Below the pieces are notes generated by a model. The model saw only the letters and a list, made by a program, of their open reading frames with translations. It did not search any database and was not told where the DNA came from. Positions 10,824 to 23,500 of a stretch of DNA of 64,000 nucleotides are shown piece by piece. Location of the stretch: the NCBI RefSeq assembly GCF_937616625.2, contig NC_065570.1, positions 2,118,001-2,182,000 on the forward strand, written 5' to 3'. Within the stretch, counting starts at the first letter, position 1. Each line of letters starts with the position of its first letter. This stretch comes from Mercurialis annua. Its lineage: Eukaryota > Streptophyta > Magnoliopsida > Malpighiales > Euphorbiaceae. The translations under genes and the position numbers were made by a program.

Positions 10824-13800
10824 AGTTGGTCCAGTTACCTCTGCTAATATATGTTTTGTCAGTTAAGTGATCTAGGAACTACTGCAGCTATAGAGTTGAG
10901 TTCTATCTGATCCAAGTAGTTTGCATTGTTGTTTGGCGATAAGTATAATTGATTGATTTGTGAAATACTTATGTGTTTCTTGTGACACGTATATACGAGG
11001 TATATACGCATATGTTGTTTTGATGAGACATGCATATAAGATATGCTTTTTGAAATGAAGTTTCTAGGAGAGGTGTTGCCTCCTATGACTAGAGTATAAT
11101 TGTTGTGAATGTGATTTGATGATATGTATGTATGTGTGTTTAGCATCTTATAACGTAAGAAATGCTATTGAATTCGATCGATCGAAACTTTGGGAAGAGT
11201 ATGAAGAAGGAATGTAAAGTGGCAGAAGTTGAAGAACTTTCTGGATACAGAGTTTGAAGGTCTAGAGAACTTACAAAACTCGATGTTTATAATTTTTTTT
11301 AAAACAAGTTATTTGTTTAACAATTTTGAAAGCATAATTGTGCCTAGACCCGATATAGAAATGTATGATTGCCACGACATTGATAGAAGTACATCACTAC
11401 ATACATTATTAATGAAAGAATAATCAATTAAGACATGCATTAATAGTACATGCATCATATGCATTACGCTCAGACCAAAAGGTGAGCTGTGGCAACTCTT
11501 TGGGGATGAGAGACGTCATCACCCTAGTGCACAATTTTGCTAAAGTTTCAAGGAAATTTTGATTTAAATCTCGAAATGAGATGTTTTATTTGAGAAAGTT
11601 TCCAAAGAGTTTTGTTTTTATGTAAGTATACCTAGACCATAACTCTGTGAAGGAAGTGAAGTGCTCGCGAGCAAGCTGCGATCAAGGCTACGAGAAGATC
11701 GAATAAGTATAATTGCGAGAACATAGAAGTTATGCTTCTAGAATATGAACTTAGCCTTGATTAAACAGAATAATATATGAATAGAATAATGTATGTGCCC
11801 AGATAATGAAGCATATCTGATTAATGACGTATAACACATGTGTGTTATACGTAGACATTCTAATGTTTGATTAAGTCCATGTGAGTGGAATGCTCGCAAG
11901 ACTTAAGATGCGATGCGTAATCAAGAAAATTTAGGGGACACTGATTTTCTTGAATCTGGTCAATATAGATGCTTATAGCTACGATAGTAATATGCGTTTA
12001 ACATATACAACGCGAGTATATGTTTTGGCAATTGGCTAGTCTACGATGAGTCAGAACACTCAGAAGACTTCCAATAAGAGACGTAACCCTAGAAAGTTTA
12101 AAGGAAGGAGACGTCTCTAGAGTCCAACGTACGTGGGCATCGATTAGACGTGAAGATTAGTAAGGATTATATTTTAAGGAATTTATCAGTATTCCTTTAT
12201 ATAATCGCTATACTACGAACAAAGAACTGCACGATCGCGTGCTGTTGCACAACAAGTATATGAGGCGCGGGAAGAAGATCGAGGTAACAAAAGTGAATGC
12301 ACCCTAATCCAATTGGCTAGTAGAGGCCAAGAACGAGATAAAAGTCAACGAGAACTTAGTAAAGTAAAGTGAGAATATATAGGCATTGGAAATAACGTAA
12401 TAACCCGATGTCATTATGGATTAGTTAGCTGTAAAAGCAACTGATATAAGTAACTGTGTGTCAATAAAAGGATGATGAGTACAGAGATAGTATCAACATA
12501 AAGAAAGAGACACCTATAAAGGTTTGATAATGGTATGGATAAGTTAAAGCTAAAGGAGTTTAGCGGATCAAGTGGTATGCCAAAACCTTTAGAAAAAGTA
12601 AAGTAAGATGCTGTATACATCGAGCGGATGACGGACAAACAGTAATGTCAATAAAGATGTCGATGAAAGGTTCAACCTATAATTAGTTCCGACATGCAAT
12701 TGGAGCGGTGAAAGACCAAATAACATGAACTAAGTTTGTGACCCGATTTGGGAAATTCTTTCTACCATTAGTTCCGATAAGGAATAATCGGGAAGAATCA
12801 AGGTTATTAGACCAGAAGATATGATGTAAATGAACAGTTGAAGTATACGATAAGAAAGATCGAGACATAAATAACAAGAACTGCAATCGGTGGATTAAGA
12901 GTTGAAACTTCCACCTCAAAGATTCGATTATGAAACGAATTAGTAAAGCGTAAAGGTGTAAAGGAGTAAAAGGTGTCAGACAAGATCAAACTTGTTTGAT
13001 ACATTCCCAGAAGCGGATCCTCAGGAAAAGGACTTCGGAGAGGAAGAATTATCAGACGAATCTGATATTGAAGAGTACTGGAATGAACATTTCTGATCCA
13101 GTGTACGGAAATATCACAATCTGAGGAAGGATGCAGAGATAGCTCTGAATCATATAAGGAGGTAAATGCGCTCCTCCTCACAAGGAATGCTACCGGTAGG
13201 TCCACTAATTTCCGGCGTACGGTCAAGGGATTACCAAAGGTACATGACGTACATGATAAAGTATAAAGACGCAAAAAGAGGTTATGAATAATAAGAAATC
13301 AGTTAAAGTAAGCAGAGTTAAGGAAAGTACGGATAACCGCGTATATCGCAAGGGAACTTGATAAGAGTTATTGAGGAATGAAAAAGAGAAAGTCACGTGA
13401 AAAGATAACGAGAAGATTAAATGAATTGAATTCTATGTAGTCGTTAACGCATAGAAACAAAAAGGGATAAAGATGATAGAGTCATATGAATGGATCCACT
13501 GACAGTTAAGATGTCAGTAAAGGGTACAGTATGACGATATATAAGTAATCGAGAATGTACTACGTCGATATTGCAGGCAAAAGAAGCTGCGACCATTACT
13601 AATTGGTAATCAACGTTCAGAATGCCGAAACAAGAAATATCAGAAATACGAAATGCGATAGAGATGACATCAGCATATGATCGGCTTACAGACGGCCATG
13701 ATGACAGTACGAATACGATAAGACGATACGTATACGATTAAGAACGCACTACGTCGGGAAAATTCAGATAAAGAAGGCCACAACTCTCAATTAATGATCG

Positions 13801-15118
13801 ATGTTGTGGATATTGAAAGCAAGTAGTACATGACGTACGAGATGCGCTGAGGAGGAAAGCAAAGACTGCACTAGAAGATGATTAAGAAACACAGTAAGAA
13901 CGTGAATTAGGAACGCAATAAGAGTACCATAGGATCATAGCATTTAGACTATTGATCCTATTGGTTAACTAAGGACAAGAAGTCAAAGAAAGTAACGAAG
14001 AAGTATATCTACGATATGGACAGAAGTAGAAATTAACAAGTTGGAAATGAATACCCAATGTACATTGAACAAATCAGGAGTAGAACTTCAACACGGCGAC
14101 AATTGTTGTCCCACTATTGTGAAGATCGTGTAAGTAACAGTTACGCTCAAATCAAGAAGATTCGCAAAGAGATTGAATATCTCTTTCTTATAGGATATTA
14201 AGCAGTAATGTGCAAGTATCTGTAGTATAAAGAAACATCACATAAGACTAACAATCTTTAAAAGATGTTAGCGATGATCGTAAAGTAAAATAGAGGACGG
14301 GATAACAAAGACAGTTATCCAATAACGTAACGAATGAAAGATGAAATAGATTAAGGTAAAATACGAAGAGGTAAGAAATATCAGCGTAAGTCGACGAGGA
14401 TACGACAAAGGAAGTAATACATAAGGTACAAAAACATAAAAGAAGAAGATCGAGTAAGTCCCTGCAGGGAAAGCAAAGACATTATAAGGATGCATCGTGA
14501 GGAACATCTCATTGATAACCATTGATAACTACGATAGCAAAGGATGAAATTGCATAAGGTAAGCATATAAGACCTACGGGGAAGATGGATAATGAGATTA
14601 AGTTCCCAGCCCCAATTAAATGATGGTAAGAGTAATGCGAAAGAGACTACGTAAGGAGTGAAGTACAAGTCATTTGAGTGTTTACATCACTCAACAAGGA
14701 ACGATGATAGGATGAGATATATTGGACAAATGTAAAGAGTTAAGAACGAAGAGTCGTAAATGCAAATTAATGAGTTGTCTACATCAGTCAGTGACAAATA
14801 AGAATTGCGAGCGAATGGGTTGTATGCATCAGTTGACAACGAATGAAGGAATTGAGCGACGAGTATTATTATCTTTAGTGAAAAGACATCATTAAGACAA
14901 ACTATCATTAGACTTCAGTCATAAACTGAAAGTTCAATTACAAGGACAAGAGCCTATAGTATTGCATGTTAAACAAAGAACAGATGAAAGAGTCATGTAT
15001 ATAAGATCAAAGCGAAAAGATTAAAGATGAGGGATCACAAGGCATCAAAATACACCTGACATCACGATAGAGGAAGGTAGTAACATGAAGATCGTCAATG
15101 ACGAATGACGCTATGGTA
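10824..15118 (+). mobile_element. Decayed, non-coding interior of the Tekay-like element (left part)
   Basis: Together with 38928-39087 this is about 4.45 kb of interior, close to the size expected for a gag-pol. No reading frame of useful length exists, and none of the Ty3 hallmarks (FADD/FMDD-type reverse transcriptase box, integrase HHCC or DD35E) can be read in any frame. The sequence is purine-rich on the + strand. In-frame scraps near 12720-12790 faintly recall a Gag core but are crossed by stops. The LTRs of the same element are nearly intact, so this looks like a non-autonomous family member that is moved in trans. Confidence 0.7.
15114..15118. repeat. Target-site duplication (left) of the Athila-like tandem
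   Basis: TGGTA, repeated at 38923-38927 directly after the third LTR. The single pair of duplications encloses all three LTRs, so the whole tandem occupies one insertion site. Confidence 0.9.
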
Positions 15119-16678
15119 TGTTGAGAAAAAACCCCAACTTGTAATAGAGTGGACCTAAGTCCGAGTTATCGATCCCACAAGGAGTGAATTCAAGAGTGAT
15201 TATCGATGAGAATGAACTTAGTTGCGATTCAATTCGTTTAGCAAGAGAATAAGTGTTTTTCTTAATGAACCAATCAACCAACTACTAAAAACTTATGCTA
15301 TCTAGGAATTAACAAATTACTAATTTAAAGAAACGAGTAAACACTATAATAATTAACGAAATTCAAGTGATAAAGAGGTTTGGGAGCTAATAATCCTCCT
15401 AGGTCATGCAATCAAGGGTATCGGGTTTAGGGTTCTAAACGAGGACCGAGTGTTCTAGACCGCAACTCCCGCTCTCTCGAGCCTCAAGGAGCTACAAAAC
15501 CGCAACTAATCGAGCTTAACCTACTCTCGTAGCACCAAACGCAAATAGAGGCAATTAACAAATAAATCACAACTCATAGGCCACCTAATTACTAACCCAC
15601 TCTCATGGTGTTACTAATTAAGTCTCTAATTAATCAAATCCAACTAATAAACCCTCTCTCAAGGTGAGAATTAATTTAAGAACAATACTTAGGTAGCTAA
15701 TCTAAGCAAGCTTTAGGTTCCTTAATTAGAACAATCAACACAACCCCAAAACCCTAACCCAATCATACACAACTAAGATTCAAATTAACCCCCAAACATG
15801 GGGTTTAGCCAACCATGGCTAAAACAACAAACATCAAGCAAATAGAATAATAAATCATTGAGAGATAGATCTAGTTACCTTTGTAGAAACCCAAGCCAAT
15901 AACATTCAAGAAGATAATACTTCAATAATAAAATGAGAATAAATCTTCAATAGAAAAAGCTTAAGTATTCAACAATGGAGGAAAATATGAAAATCTGGAA
16001 ATTCTATTGAAGAAGGTAAGGACTACACTTGGGGATTTCTAAAATTAGGAGAAGATTCAAAAGTACAAAATAGAATAATGTCTAGCAAAATCTTCTATAC
16101 CTAAAATAAAGATAAGGCCCCATATATATAGTACTTACAAAAGAAGGAAAAAGACAAACATTCAATTACACATGTGTTGGGCCCAAAATAGCAAATTAAT
16201 AAAGCCTTAATGCATCTTGAATTAAGATTTCCCCATTCCAGCAAGCCCAAGTTCGAATAGAGCTCCTTGGGCTAAATGAGAAGCCCGATTCGAGCTGCCA
16301 TTTTCTGCTCCAAATCTCGATCTTCAAACCTTCGTAACTCGGTGTAGAAATGTCCGATTCAGTCGATTCTTGAACCGTTGGAAAGCTCAGGACGTCTACT
16401 TTAACTTTCATGAAGATCACGAGTTCATTTGAGGCTTCGAGCTAGTCCAAATTGGTCAATTAGTGCCCCGGGGTCAGCTTTTCAGATTTGCAAATGAGCT
16501 TCCGCATCGCTTTTGTCGTCTTTTCCAACTTTTGCACCAAAATGCTTCCGCAATGCTCCTAAGTACCTGAAATACTAAAACACGTAATAAGGCATACGAA
16601 ATACCATAAAACCGTGATAAAACGTTAATAAAGCATGCGGAAACGACGCTAAAGATAGGAGTAAAAATACTCCTATCA
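15119..16678 (-). mobile_element. LTR A (3' LTR of body 1)
   Basis: 1560 bp, + strand ends TGTTGAGAAA and CTCCTATCA. The minus-strand TATA-like TATATATA is at about 16123-16130. It also carries a GATTCGAGCT motif (about 16280) that recurs in the palindrome array between gag-pol and the third ORF. Confidence 0.93.
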
Positions 16679-16691
16679 AACCTCCTCACAC
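16679..16691 (-). promoter_or_regulatory. Polypurine tract of body 1
   Basis: On the minus strand GTGTGAGGAGGTT sits directly against the 3' LTR, the expected place for the primer of plus-strand DNA synthesis. The copy in body 2 is at 27802-27814. Confidence 0.8.
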
Positions 16692-18346
16692 TAAAGCTTT
16701 GCTTGTCCCCAAGCAAGAAATGAACTTAGGCAAATTAAACGGAAACTAACCATGGCGATCTTGAACAAGCATCAACAAATGAACTCCTATTCAACAATGG
16801 CTCAAATGATCTCGCCTAAAGTCAACAACCGCTAATGATGCACACAAAAGATGAATGCACTTTTAATGACAAAATGAGATGACAATTAGACTACACTTGC
16901 ATTGGCTTAAGGTTTTTGTTGAACAATTCAAGTCATTAAGGTCATCTAAGGGACATGCATTACTTGGCCAAGTGATAAGAAGGCAATCAAGGCATAGCAA
17001 ACATAGGCATCAATTTAAAAGCATATTAATTCTCACAAGATTCACTCTAACACACAAGTGTTTGGGGGTGCACACAATTAAGCTCAAGAAAAATGCTAAT
17101 TCACCATAGGCTTGCTTTTAGTCCGATTCTCCCCTACTTAGTTCGGTAATCAATTGCTATCATATGGTCTTTTGAATGGGTTGTAACTTGGCTAGGGGTT
17201 AGGGGGTAGGTAGAAAAGGATAATTTTGGCTACAAAAAATTTGACTTGACAACTAGGTATTTATTCACAATTATTTGTCTAACTTGGAATTTTCTTGCAC
17301 ATTTGAACTTCAATTTGATTTTCATGCCTTTTATTCAACTTTTCTTTTTACTCTCTTCTTTTTTTTTTTTTTTTTTTTTTTAAATATTTATTTTTCTTGA
17401 TCTTTCTTTATTCTTTCTTTCTTTTGTTTTTCTTTCTTTTCTTTAGGCACATAATTACTTCTTTGCTCATGCCTTTCCTATTCTTCAAGTTAGACAAACT
17501 TCTTAATAGTTAAAAGTCATTCAAGTCAATTTTTAGGGTATTTTCAAAGGGTAATTTGTTGAAGGGATGGTGTGTTAACATGTGTTGCAATTTGAAAGAA
17601 ATGGCTTAAGGCTCAAAGGGGTGACCTAGTGGTAAGGGTAGGCTTTTTAAGTGGTTTTAAACAAAATGGTGATCCTAATGCCATAATCATTTAGCAATTG
17701 ACACTCAACTATATAGTCTTAAATGGACACTAAGCAAGTTCTAGGAATATAGCTATACAACACACAAGAATTATAATCAAGGCTCAACATTTTAGAAAAG
17801 AATGTGGTGTTATGCACTAATTTAATTCCTAAGTTCTCATGCCAATCATGCCCAATTTTATTCACAAGTGACCCAAAATTTTCAAAAATTTGCACATCAT
17901 GCATCCATATCCCAAAACAACTATCATGCTCACAATTGTTTTCACCAAAGAACATTTTCACCCAATTTCCATCAAAATTTTGTCACATAAAAGTATTTTC
18001 ATCAATCAATCATCCTTGGAAGTTGCTCAAATTAGACAAAAATACATTCATGCCATTAAAGATCGGGAGATGTCATAAGTTGATAAATTTCCAAATTCCG
18101 CCACAATCACAAACATACAAAACATTCAAAATCATGCTTAGAGCAAAGATTTAGTGGAGGTGACTCAATAACTAGACTACTACAACAACAAAGTAAAATA
18201 AAACACACTAAAGCATAAAACAAGATAAATTTCAACTAACGACATACAATTGACTAACCCTCCTCACACTATTTCGAACTTAGTCCCTAAGTAAGAAATA
18301 TAAAGCAAAATTGTATGAGTTGAGTTAGAGAAATGCAAATCTCGTT
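16692..18346 (-). other. 3' non-coding region of body 1
   Basis: About 1.65 kb between the third ORF and the polypurine tract, without supported coding sequence. It contains long T-rich stretches (T22-like run near 17369-17391 on the + strand) and many 'tcaca' and 'catttt' motifs. Long 3' non-coding spacers are usual in Athila-type elements. Confidence 0.6.
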
Positions 18347-19645
18347 TTAGTCGAATTCCGGTGGTTCGGGCGATGGAGTTGGAGATGGATAGGCCGGCCC
18401 TCCTTGGGCATTGAAATAGTCACGTAATTTCTCTTCGTGACGCCTTTGTCGATCATGAAGCCTCTTTTGGCGATATTCCATACGTGCCCACATCTTGCGT
18501 TGATCCTCCATGAATCGGAGTTGGGCGGCTTCAAAGTCATTCCTTGTATCCACATTAGGAGCGGGAGGCTCCCATTGCACGCCCTCCGGTATTGCTCCTC
18601 CTTCGGCGCTTGTTCCGGCCGCATATTTGTCTTTCCGTCGCACCGGCTCTACTTCTTGTCTTGGTGATGCGCGCAAACCACGCGGAATTGGCATGCCGGG
18701 ATGTGTTTCCACCCAATTATCGTGTAAGTATTTCCCCACTATTTTCTCTTTCCTCACATATCCTCCTATACCCAAATGATCCATATCAATCATTCGTGGT
18801 GATTGAATCCGATATTTGCTTTCATCAAAATCCGGGTCTTGTCTTGCCAAGAACAACACTAACCATCCGAATCCTAGCTTCTTTGGAACTTTTGGAATCT
18901 CCCGGAGCAATGCCATCAAACGATACCCCATACTTAATTGCAATTCTTTTTCCGTTGGATGGTCTAAAGCTCGCAAAAGGAACAAATCCGACTTTGATAC
19001 TTTGTTATGCTCATGGCGACCATGGAAAGTGTGACCATACCACTTAAGCAAGATTATGGTGACAAAATCCCGAACCTCTTTCAATTTGGCGATGTGTGAG
19101 TTGTAACTCGGCTTCCCCGATGCTTTATTCCAAATCACGTTTGCCTCCATATCGTCTAAACCCGGCAACTCTTTAAATCCGAACTCATTCAATTCAAGGC
19201 CTTGGATCAAACTTTCCATGGAGTATTCCCGCTCTTTGCCATCTAACCGAAATGTAATAGAAGTGTTGTCGGATGACGCAAGAGTGGTGAAGAATTCAAA
19301 TGTGAGTTCCTCACATTGATCATGTGGTATCTTAGTTACTTTATCAAGGTAGAGGAAGTGAAGACTTTCTTCTAGCGCGTCATCAATTTTCAACTTCTTC
19401 ATGGTTTCCCAACATATGGCATAAGCATCGGTGATACCCCATTTCTTAAGCTTCTCGTAGCGTTCACCCTCACTAACCGAGCGGATTTCGAAGGGTGCCT
19501 TGTATTTCCGTGAAAGAGCCCCGAAATGGGTTGTCTTTCTTGAAGAACGGATAGGTTGTGGTGGTAGCTCCTCTTGAATTTCTTGCTCAATAGGAGGTAT
19601 TGATTTTTTCTTTGAGGCTCGGCTTGCTCTTGTATTCCGAGACAT
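18347..19645 (-). CDS. Athila-like third ORF, 432 aa (body 1)
   Basis: Intact ORF downstream of gag-pol, in the position where some Athila elements carry an env-like gene. The N terminus is basic and serine-rich (MSRNTRASRASKKKS). A globular region at about residues 40-330 is rich in tryptophan and acidic residues (GITDAYAICWETMKKLKI, ELNEFGFKELPGLDDME). A charged, coiled-coil-like stretch follows near 380-415 (RKMWARMEYRQKRLHDRQR), then a proline-rich tail. I see no signal peptide or convincing membrane helix, so an envelope role is not supported. The fold and style recall the Athila ORF-1 family protein, but I cannot confirm that by eye. The body 2 copy (29470-30768) is identical. Expression would need a spliced RNA or an internal start, since it lies about 0.86 kb after gag-pol. 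Function unknown. Confidence 0.75.
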   Translation of the reverse strand: MSRNTRASRASKKKSIPPIEQEIQEELPPQPIRSSRKTTHFGALSRKYKAPFEIRSVSEGERYEKLKKWGITDAYAICWETMKKLKIDDALEESLHFLYLDKVTKIPHDQCEELTFEFFTTLASSDNTSITFRLDGKEREYSMESLIQGLELNEFGFKELPGLDDMEANVIWNKASGKPSYNSHIAKLKEVRDFVTIILLKWYGHTFHGRHEHNKVSKSDLFLLRALDHPTEKELQLSMGYRLMALLREIPKVPKKLGFGWLVLFLARQDPDFDESKYRIQSPRMIDMDHLGIGGYVRKEKIVGKYLHDNWVETHPGMPIPRGLRASPRQEVEPVRRKDKYAAGTSAEGGAIPEGVQWEPPAPNVDTRNDFEAAQLRFMEDQRKMWARMEYRQKRLHDRQRRHEEKLRDYFNAQGGPAYPSPTPSPEPPEFD

Positions 19646-20509
19646 TGTAGAGGAGGGAAAAGGGTGTTCGAAAGTGTATTTAGTTTTGAGTTTGGCTTAA
19701 AAATGGTGGAGATAGAGCTTGAAGAATTTTTGTTAGAGGAAAGAGAGTGGAGGTCTTGGCTATGGAGTTTGTGATAAATGGGGAAAAGAATTTGGAGAAG
19801 ATGAAGTGTTGGAGTTCTTTTTGGGGTAAGATTTGAAAAATAGGAGAAGAGGGGTGGAGATCTTACCATGTCATGAATCTTTGTGAAGTGTTTTTCTAAT
19901 TTAAAGGCCAAGATAAAAACACCTCATCAATCCAACTCCCCTCATCTCCAACCAATAGGAACATTTCAAAAATTTAACCAATAGGAGCAAGTAAAAAAAT
20001 TTTTTTCAACCCCCCCTTTAAAAGAAGGGAGCTCGAATCGAGCTACCCTTGTGAAATGGGTAGCTCGATTCGAGCTCAACAAATCTGTTTCCAGATTTGT
20101 TGAGCTCGATTCGAGCTCACCATTTCACAATGGTAGCTCGATTCGAGCTCAACAAATCTGGGAACAGATTTGTTGAGCTCGATTCGAGCTCATCCAATTG
20201 GATGGTAGCTCGAATCGAGCTACCTTATAGGGGGGGGGGGGATTTTTTCCATTTTTTTTTTTTTTGAAAATCTTACCCCAAATTTCTTCTTTCAAATTCT
20301 CGCTCTTTTTCGCCACACCTACGCACCAAAACCAAACACACCGGACGTTATCTTGAACAAAAAGACATAAAACTAACAAAAAAAAAAAAACAATATCTAA
20401 ACAATCTAAAGAAGGTAAAACAACAACAAAAACATTAAATCGAACCTCTTGGGAATGCCTCCCAAGTGCGCTTGTTTAAAGTCGAAAGCTCGACCGTCTC
20501 ATGGTGGAC
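19646..20509 (-). other. Spacer between gag-pol and third ORF (body 1)
   Basis: 864 bp without supported genes. It holds the palindrome array (20027-20224), a C7 run (about 20010), a G12 run (20230-20241) and a T14 run (about 20252). The last 100-200 bp before the third ORF would be its leader. Confidence 0.65.
20027..20224. repeat. Compound palindrome array of the Athila-like element (body 1)
   Basis: Six dyads of the form AGCTCG(A/T)(A/T)TCGAGCT at 20029-20045, 20061-20077, 20102-20118, 20134-20150, 20175-20191 and 20206-20222. The spacers are themselves inverted repeats: AACAAATCTG/CAGATTTGTT with 4-nt loops (twice), ACCATT-TCAC-AATGGT, and ATCCAATTGGAT. Dyads 2-3 and 4-5 therefore form about 26-bp arms with only a central mismatch. 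No coding sense. The copy in body 2 (31151-31348) is the same. Confidence 0.9.
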
Positions 20510-23500
20510 TCATGTAGGATTTGTGAAGGATATCTCATCCTCCACCCGATTCGTCAAGGGTCCAAGATATGGTTTGCACCGGTGGCCATTAACCTTGAAA
20601 GTTTCACCCTTGGAATTCTCCAATTCCACCGCACCATGATTCGCCACATTCCGGATTTTGAATGGGCCACTCAACCGAGATTTCAATTTTCCCGGAAACA
20701 GCCGCAAGCGTGAATTGTAAAGAAGTACAAACGAACCAACCTCTAAGACCTTTGGGGAGATGTGAGCATCATGCCATTGCTTCGTTTTCTCTTTATAGAG
20801 CTTGGCATTCTCATATGCCATGAATCGGAATTCATCTAACTCATTCAATTGAAGCAATCTCTTTTCCCCCGCCTTCTTGAAGTCAAAGTTCAACTTCTTA
20901 ATAGCCCAATACGCTCTATGCTCAAGCTCTAGAGGAAGATGACACGCCTTCCCATAAACAATACGGAATGGTGACATACCAAGTGGAGTTTTGTTGGCCG
21001 TCCTATACGCCCACAATGCATCATCCAATTTCAAAGACCAATCTTTCCGGGATCCATTCACCGTCTTCTCGAGAATTCTTTTCAATTCACGGTTCGAAAC
21101 CTCAACTTGGCCACTCGTTTGGGGGTGATAAGGTGTGGCGACCCGGTGATGCACATTATACTTCCTCATAAGAGCTTGAAATTGCCGATTGCAAAAATGC
21201 GAACCACCATCACTAATAACCACTCTAGGAGTCCCAAACCGATTCACTAGCCGCTTAAGAAAACTCAACACCACTTTAGCATCATTAGTGGGCAAAGCCT
21301 CCGCTTCTACCCATTTCGAAACATAATCCACACATACCAAAATGTATTGGTTTTTGAATGAAACCGGGAAAGGCCCCATGAAATCTATACCCCATACATC
21401 AAATATTTCCACTTCTTGAACCGAAGTCAAAGGCATCTCATCTCTTTTCGAGATGTTGCCTACACGTTGGCACCGATCACAATGGCCAACAAACTCTTTG
21501 GCATCACGAAACAAAGTTGGCCAAAAGAACCCGCTCTCAAGCACTCTAGCGGCGGTTCTAGCCGAACCATAATGTCCGGTCTCATGACATGAACTCAAAA
21601 TGGGCATCATTTCTCCCAAGGACACACATCGTCTCAACATTCCATCACCACATATTTTAAACAAGAAAGGTTCGTCCCACAAGTACCTTTTAACATCGGA
21701 TAAGAACTTCTTCCTTTTGTGGGATGTCAAGTCCGGAGGCATGACTCCCGATGAGAGGTAATTTGCAAAATCGGCATACCATGGTGTCTCCACTTCCCGA
21801 ATCATCATAAGCGTTTCGTCCGGAAACCGCTCATTAATCTCCTCACCAATAGGAATTGGTTCCGGATTCTCAAATCTCGAAAGGTGATCCGCCACCACAT
21901 TCTCCGTACCCTTCTTATCTCGGATTTCTACATCGAACTCTTGCATGAGAAGAATCCACCGAATAAGCCTAGGCTTTGCATCTTGCTTAGTGAATAGATA
22001 CCGTAAAGCGGCATGATCGGTGTATATGATGCATTTCGACCCAAGCAAGTATTGTCTAAACTTATCGAGAGCAAAGACAACCGCCAACATCTCCTTTTCG
22101 GTAGTGGTATAGTTGAGTTGTGCTCCCGCCATAGTTCTACTAGCGTAATAGATCACATGCACCCGCTTGTCCTTTCTTTGCCCCAACACGCAACCCAATG
22201 CTTGGTCACTAGCATCACACATTAGCTCAAAAGGCAAACTCCAATCCGGAGATGAAATAATGGGAGCGGTCACAAGTGCCGACTTTAGCTTCTCAAAAGC
22301 ATCTTGACAATCCCTTGTGAAGTCAAACGACGCATCTTTTACTAGCAAACTTGTCAAAGGTCGAGCAATCGACGAAAAATCTTTAATGAAGCGCCGGTAA
22401 AAACCCGCGTGGCCCAAAAATGCCCGAACTCCTTTGACCGTAGTTGGAGCGACTAATTTTTCAATAACCGCCGTTTTTGCCCTATCCACTTCAATTCCCG
22501 CCTCCGATATCCTATGCCCGAGTACAATGCCTTCATCCACCATGAAGTGGCACTTTTCCCAATTTAGCACTAAATTTGTCTCCACACATCGTGCTAAAAC
22601 CCGCCTTAGATTCGCTAAACAACCATCGAACGAATCGCCAAACACGGAGAAGTCATCCATGAACACTTCCATAATATCTTCAATCATATCGTTGAAGATT
22701 GAGGTCATACACCTTTGAAATGTGGCGGGTGCGTTGCATAGTCCGAAGGGCATTCGCCGGTATGCAAAGGTACCGTAGGGGCATGTGAAGGTCGTCTTCT
22801 CTTGATCTTCCGGGAGGATTAAGATTTGATTGTAACCCGAGTACCCATCAAGGAAACAATAAAACTTGTGTCCCGCTACCCTTTCTAACATTTGATCGAT
22901 AAATGGTAGCGGAAAGTGATCTTTTCGGGTTACCTCATTGAGCTTCCGATAATCGATGCATACACGCCAACCGGTTACCGTCCTCGTGGAGATTTGCTCT
23001 CCTTTTTCACTCTCCACCATCGTCATACCGCCCTTTTTAGGAACACATTGAATGGGACTAACCCACTCACTATCCGAAATCGGGTAGATTATTCCGGCGT
23101 CGAGGAGCTTGACGATCTCTTTGTGCACTACCTCCTTCATATTCGGATTCAATCTTCGTTGCCTTTGAGCCGACTTCTTTGACTCGTCTTCGAGATTAAT
23201 CTTATGCATCACAATTTGAGGACTTATTCCTCGAATGTCTGAGATTTGCCAACCCATTGCTAACATGTGCTCTTTCACCACTTGCACAACCTTCCTTTCT
23301 TGATCCTTAGAGAGCTTGTTCGAGATGATTATCGGCAAGGTTTCATTCTCCCCAACAAAAGTATACCGAAGGTGTGGCGGAAGCGGCTTCATTTCAACTT
23401 TCGGGGGCAACTCCGAAGATGGTGGAGTCACACCATTGCTCTTATCTAAACTTTCCGGCTTCGGTTCGTCCTCTCTAGTATACTCATCATCCCCCGACTC

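Noticed and set aside
12807..13274. 155-aa minus-strand ORF in the Tekay interior
   Set aside because: Low-complexity, leucine/serine-rich, no domain, opposite to the element; expected by chance.
18347..19645. Envelope gene
   Set aside because: No signal peptide, membrane helix or glycoprotein features; only its position is env-like.
19399..19911. 170-aa minus-strand ORF overlapping the third ORF
   Set aside because: It lies in another frame over the third ORF and its leader and shows no domain.
20027..20224. CRISPR-like array
   Set aside because: The units are palindromes separated by further palindromes, not by unique spacers, and the setting is a plant retrotransposon.
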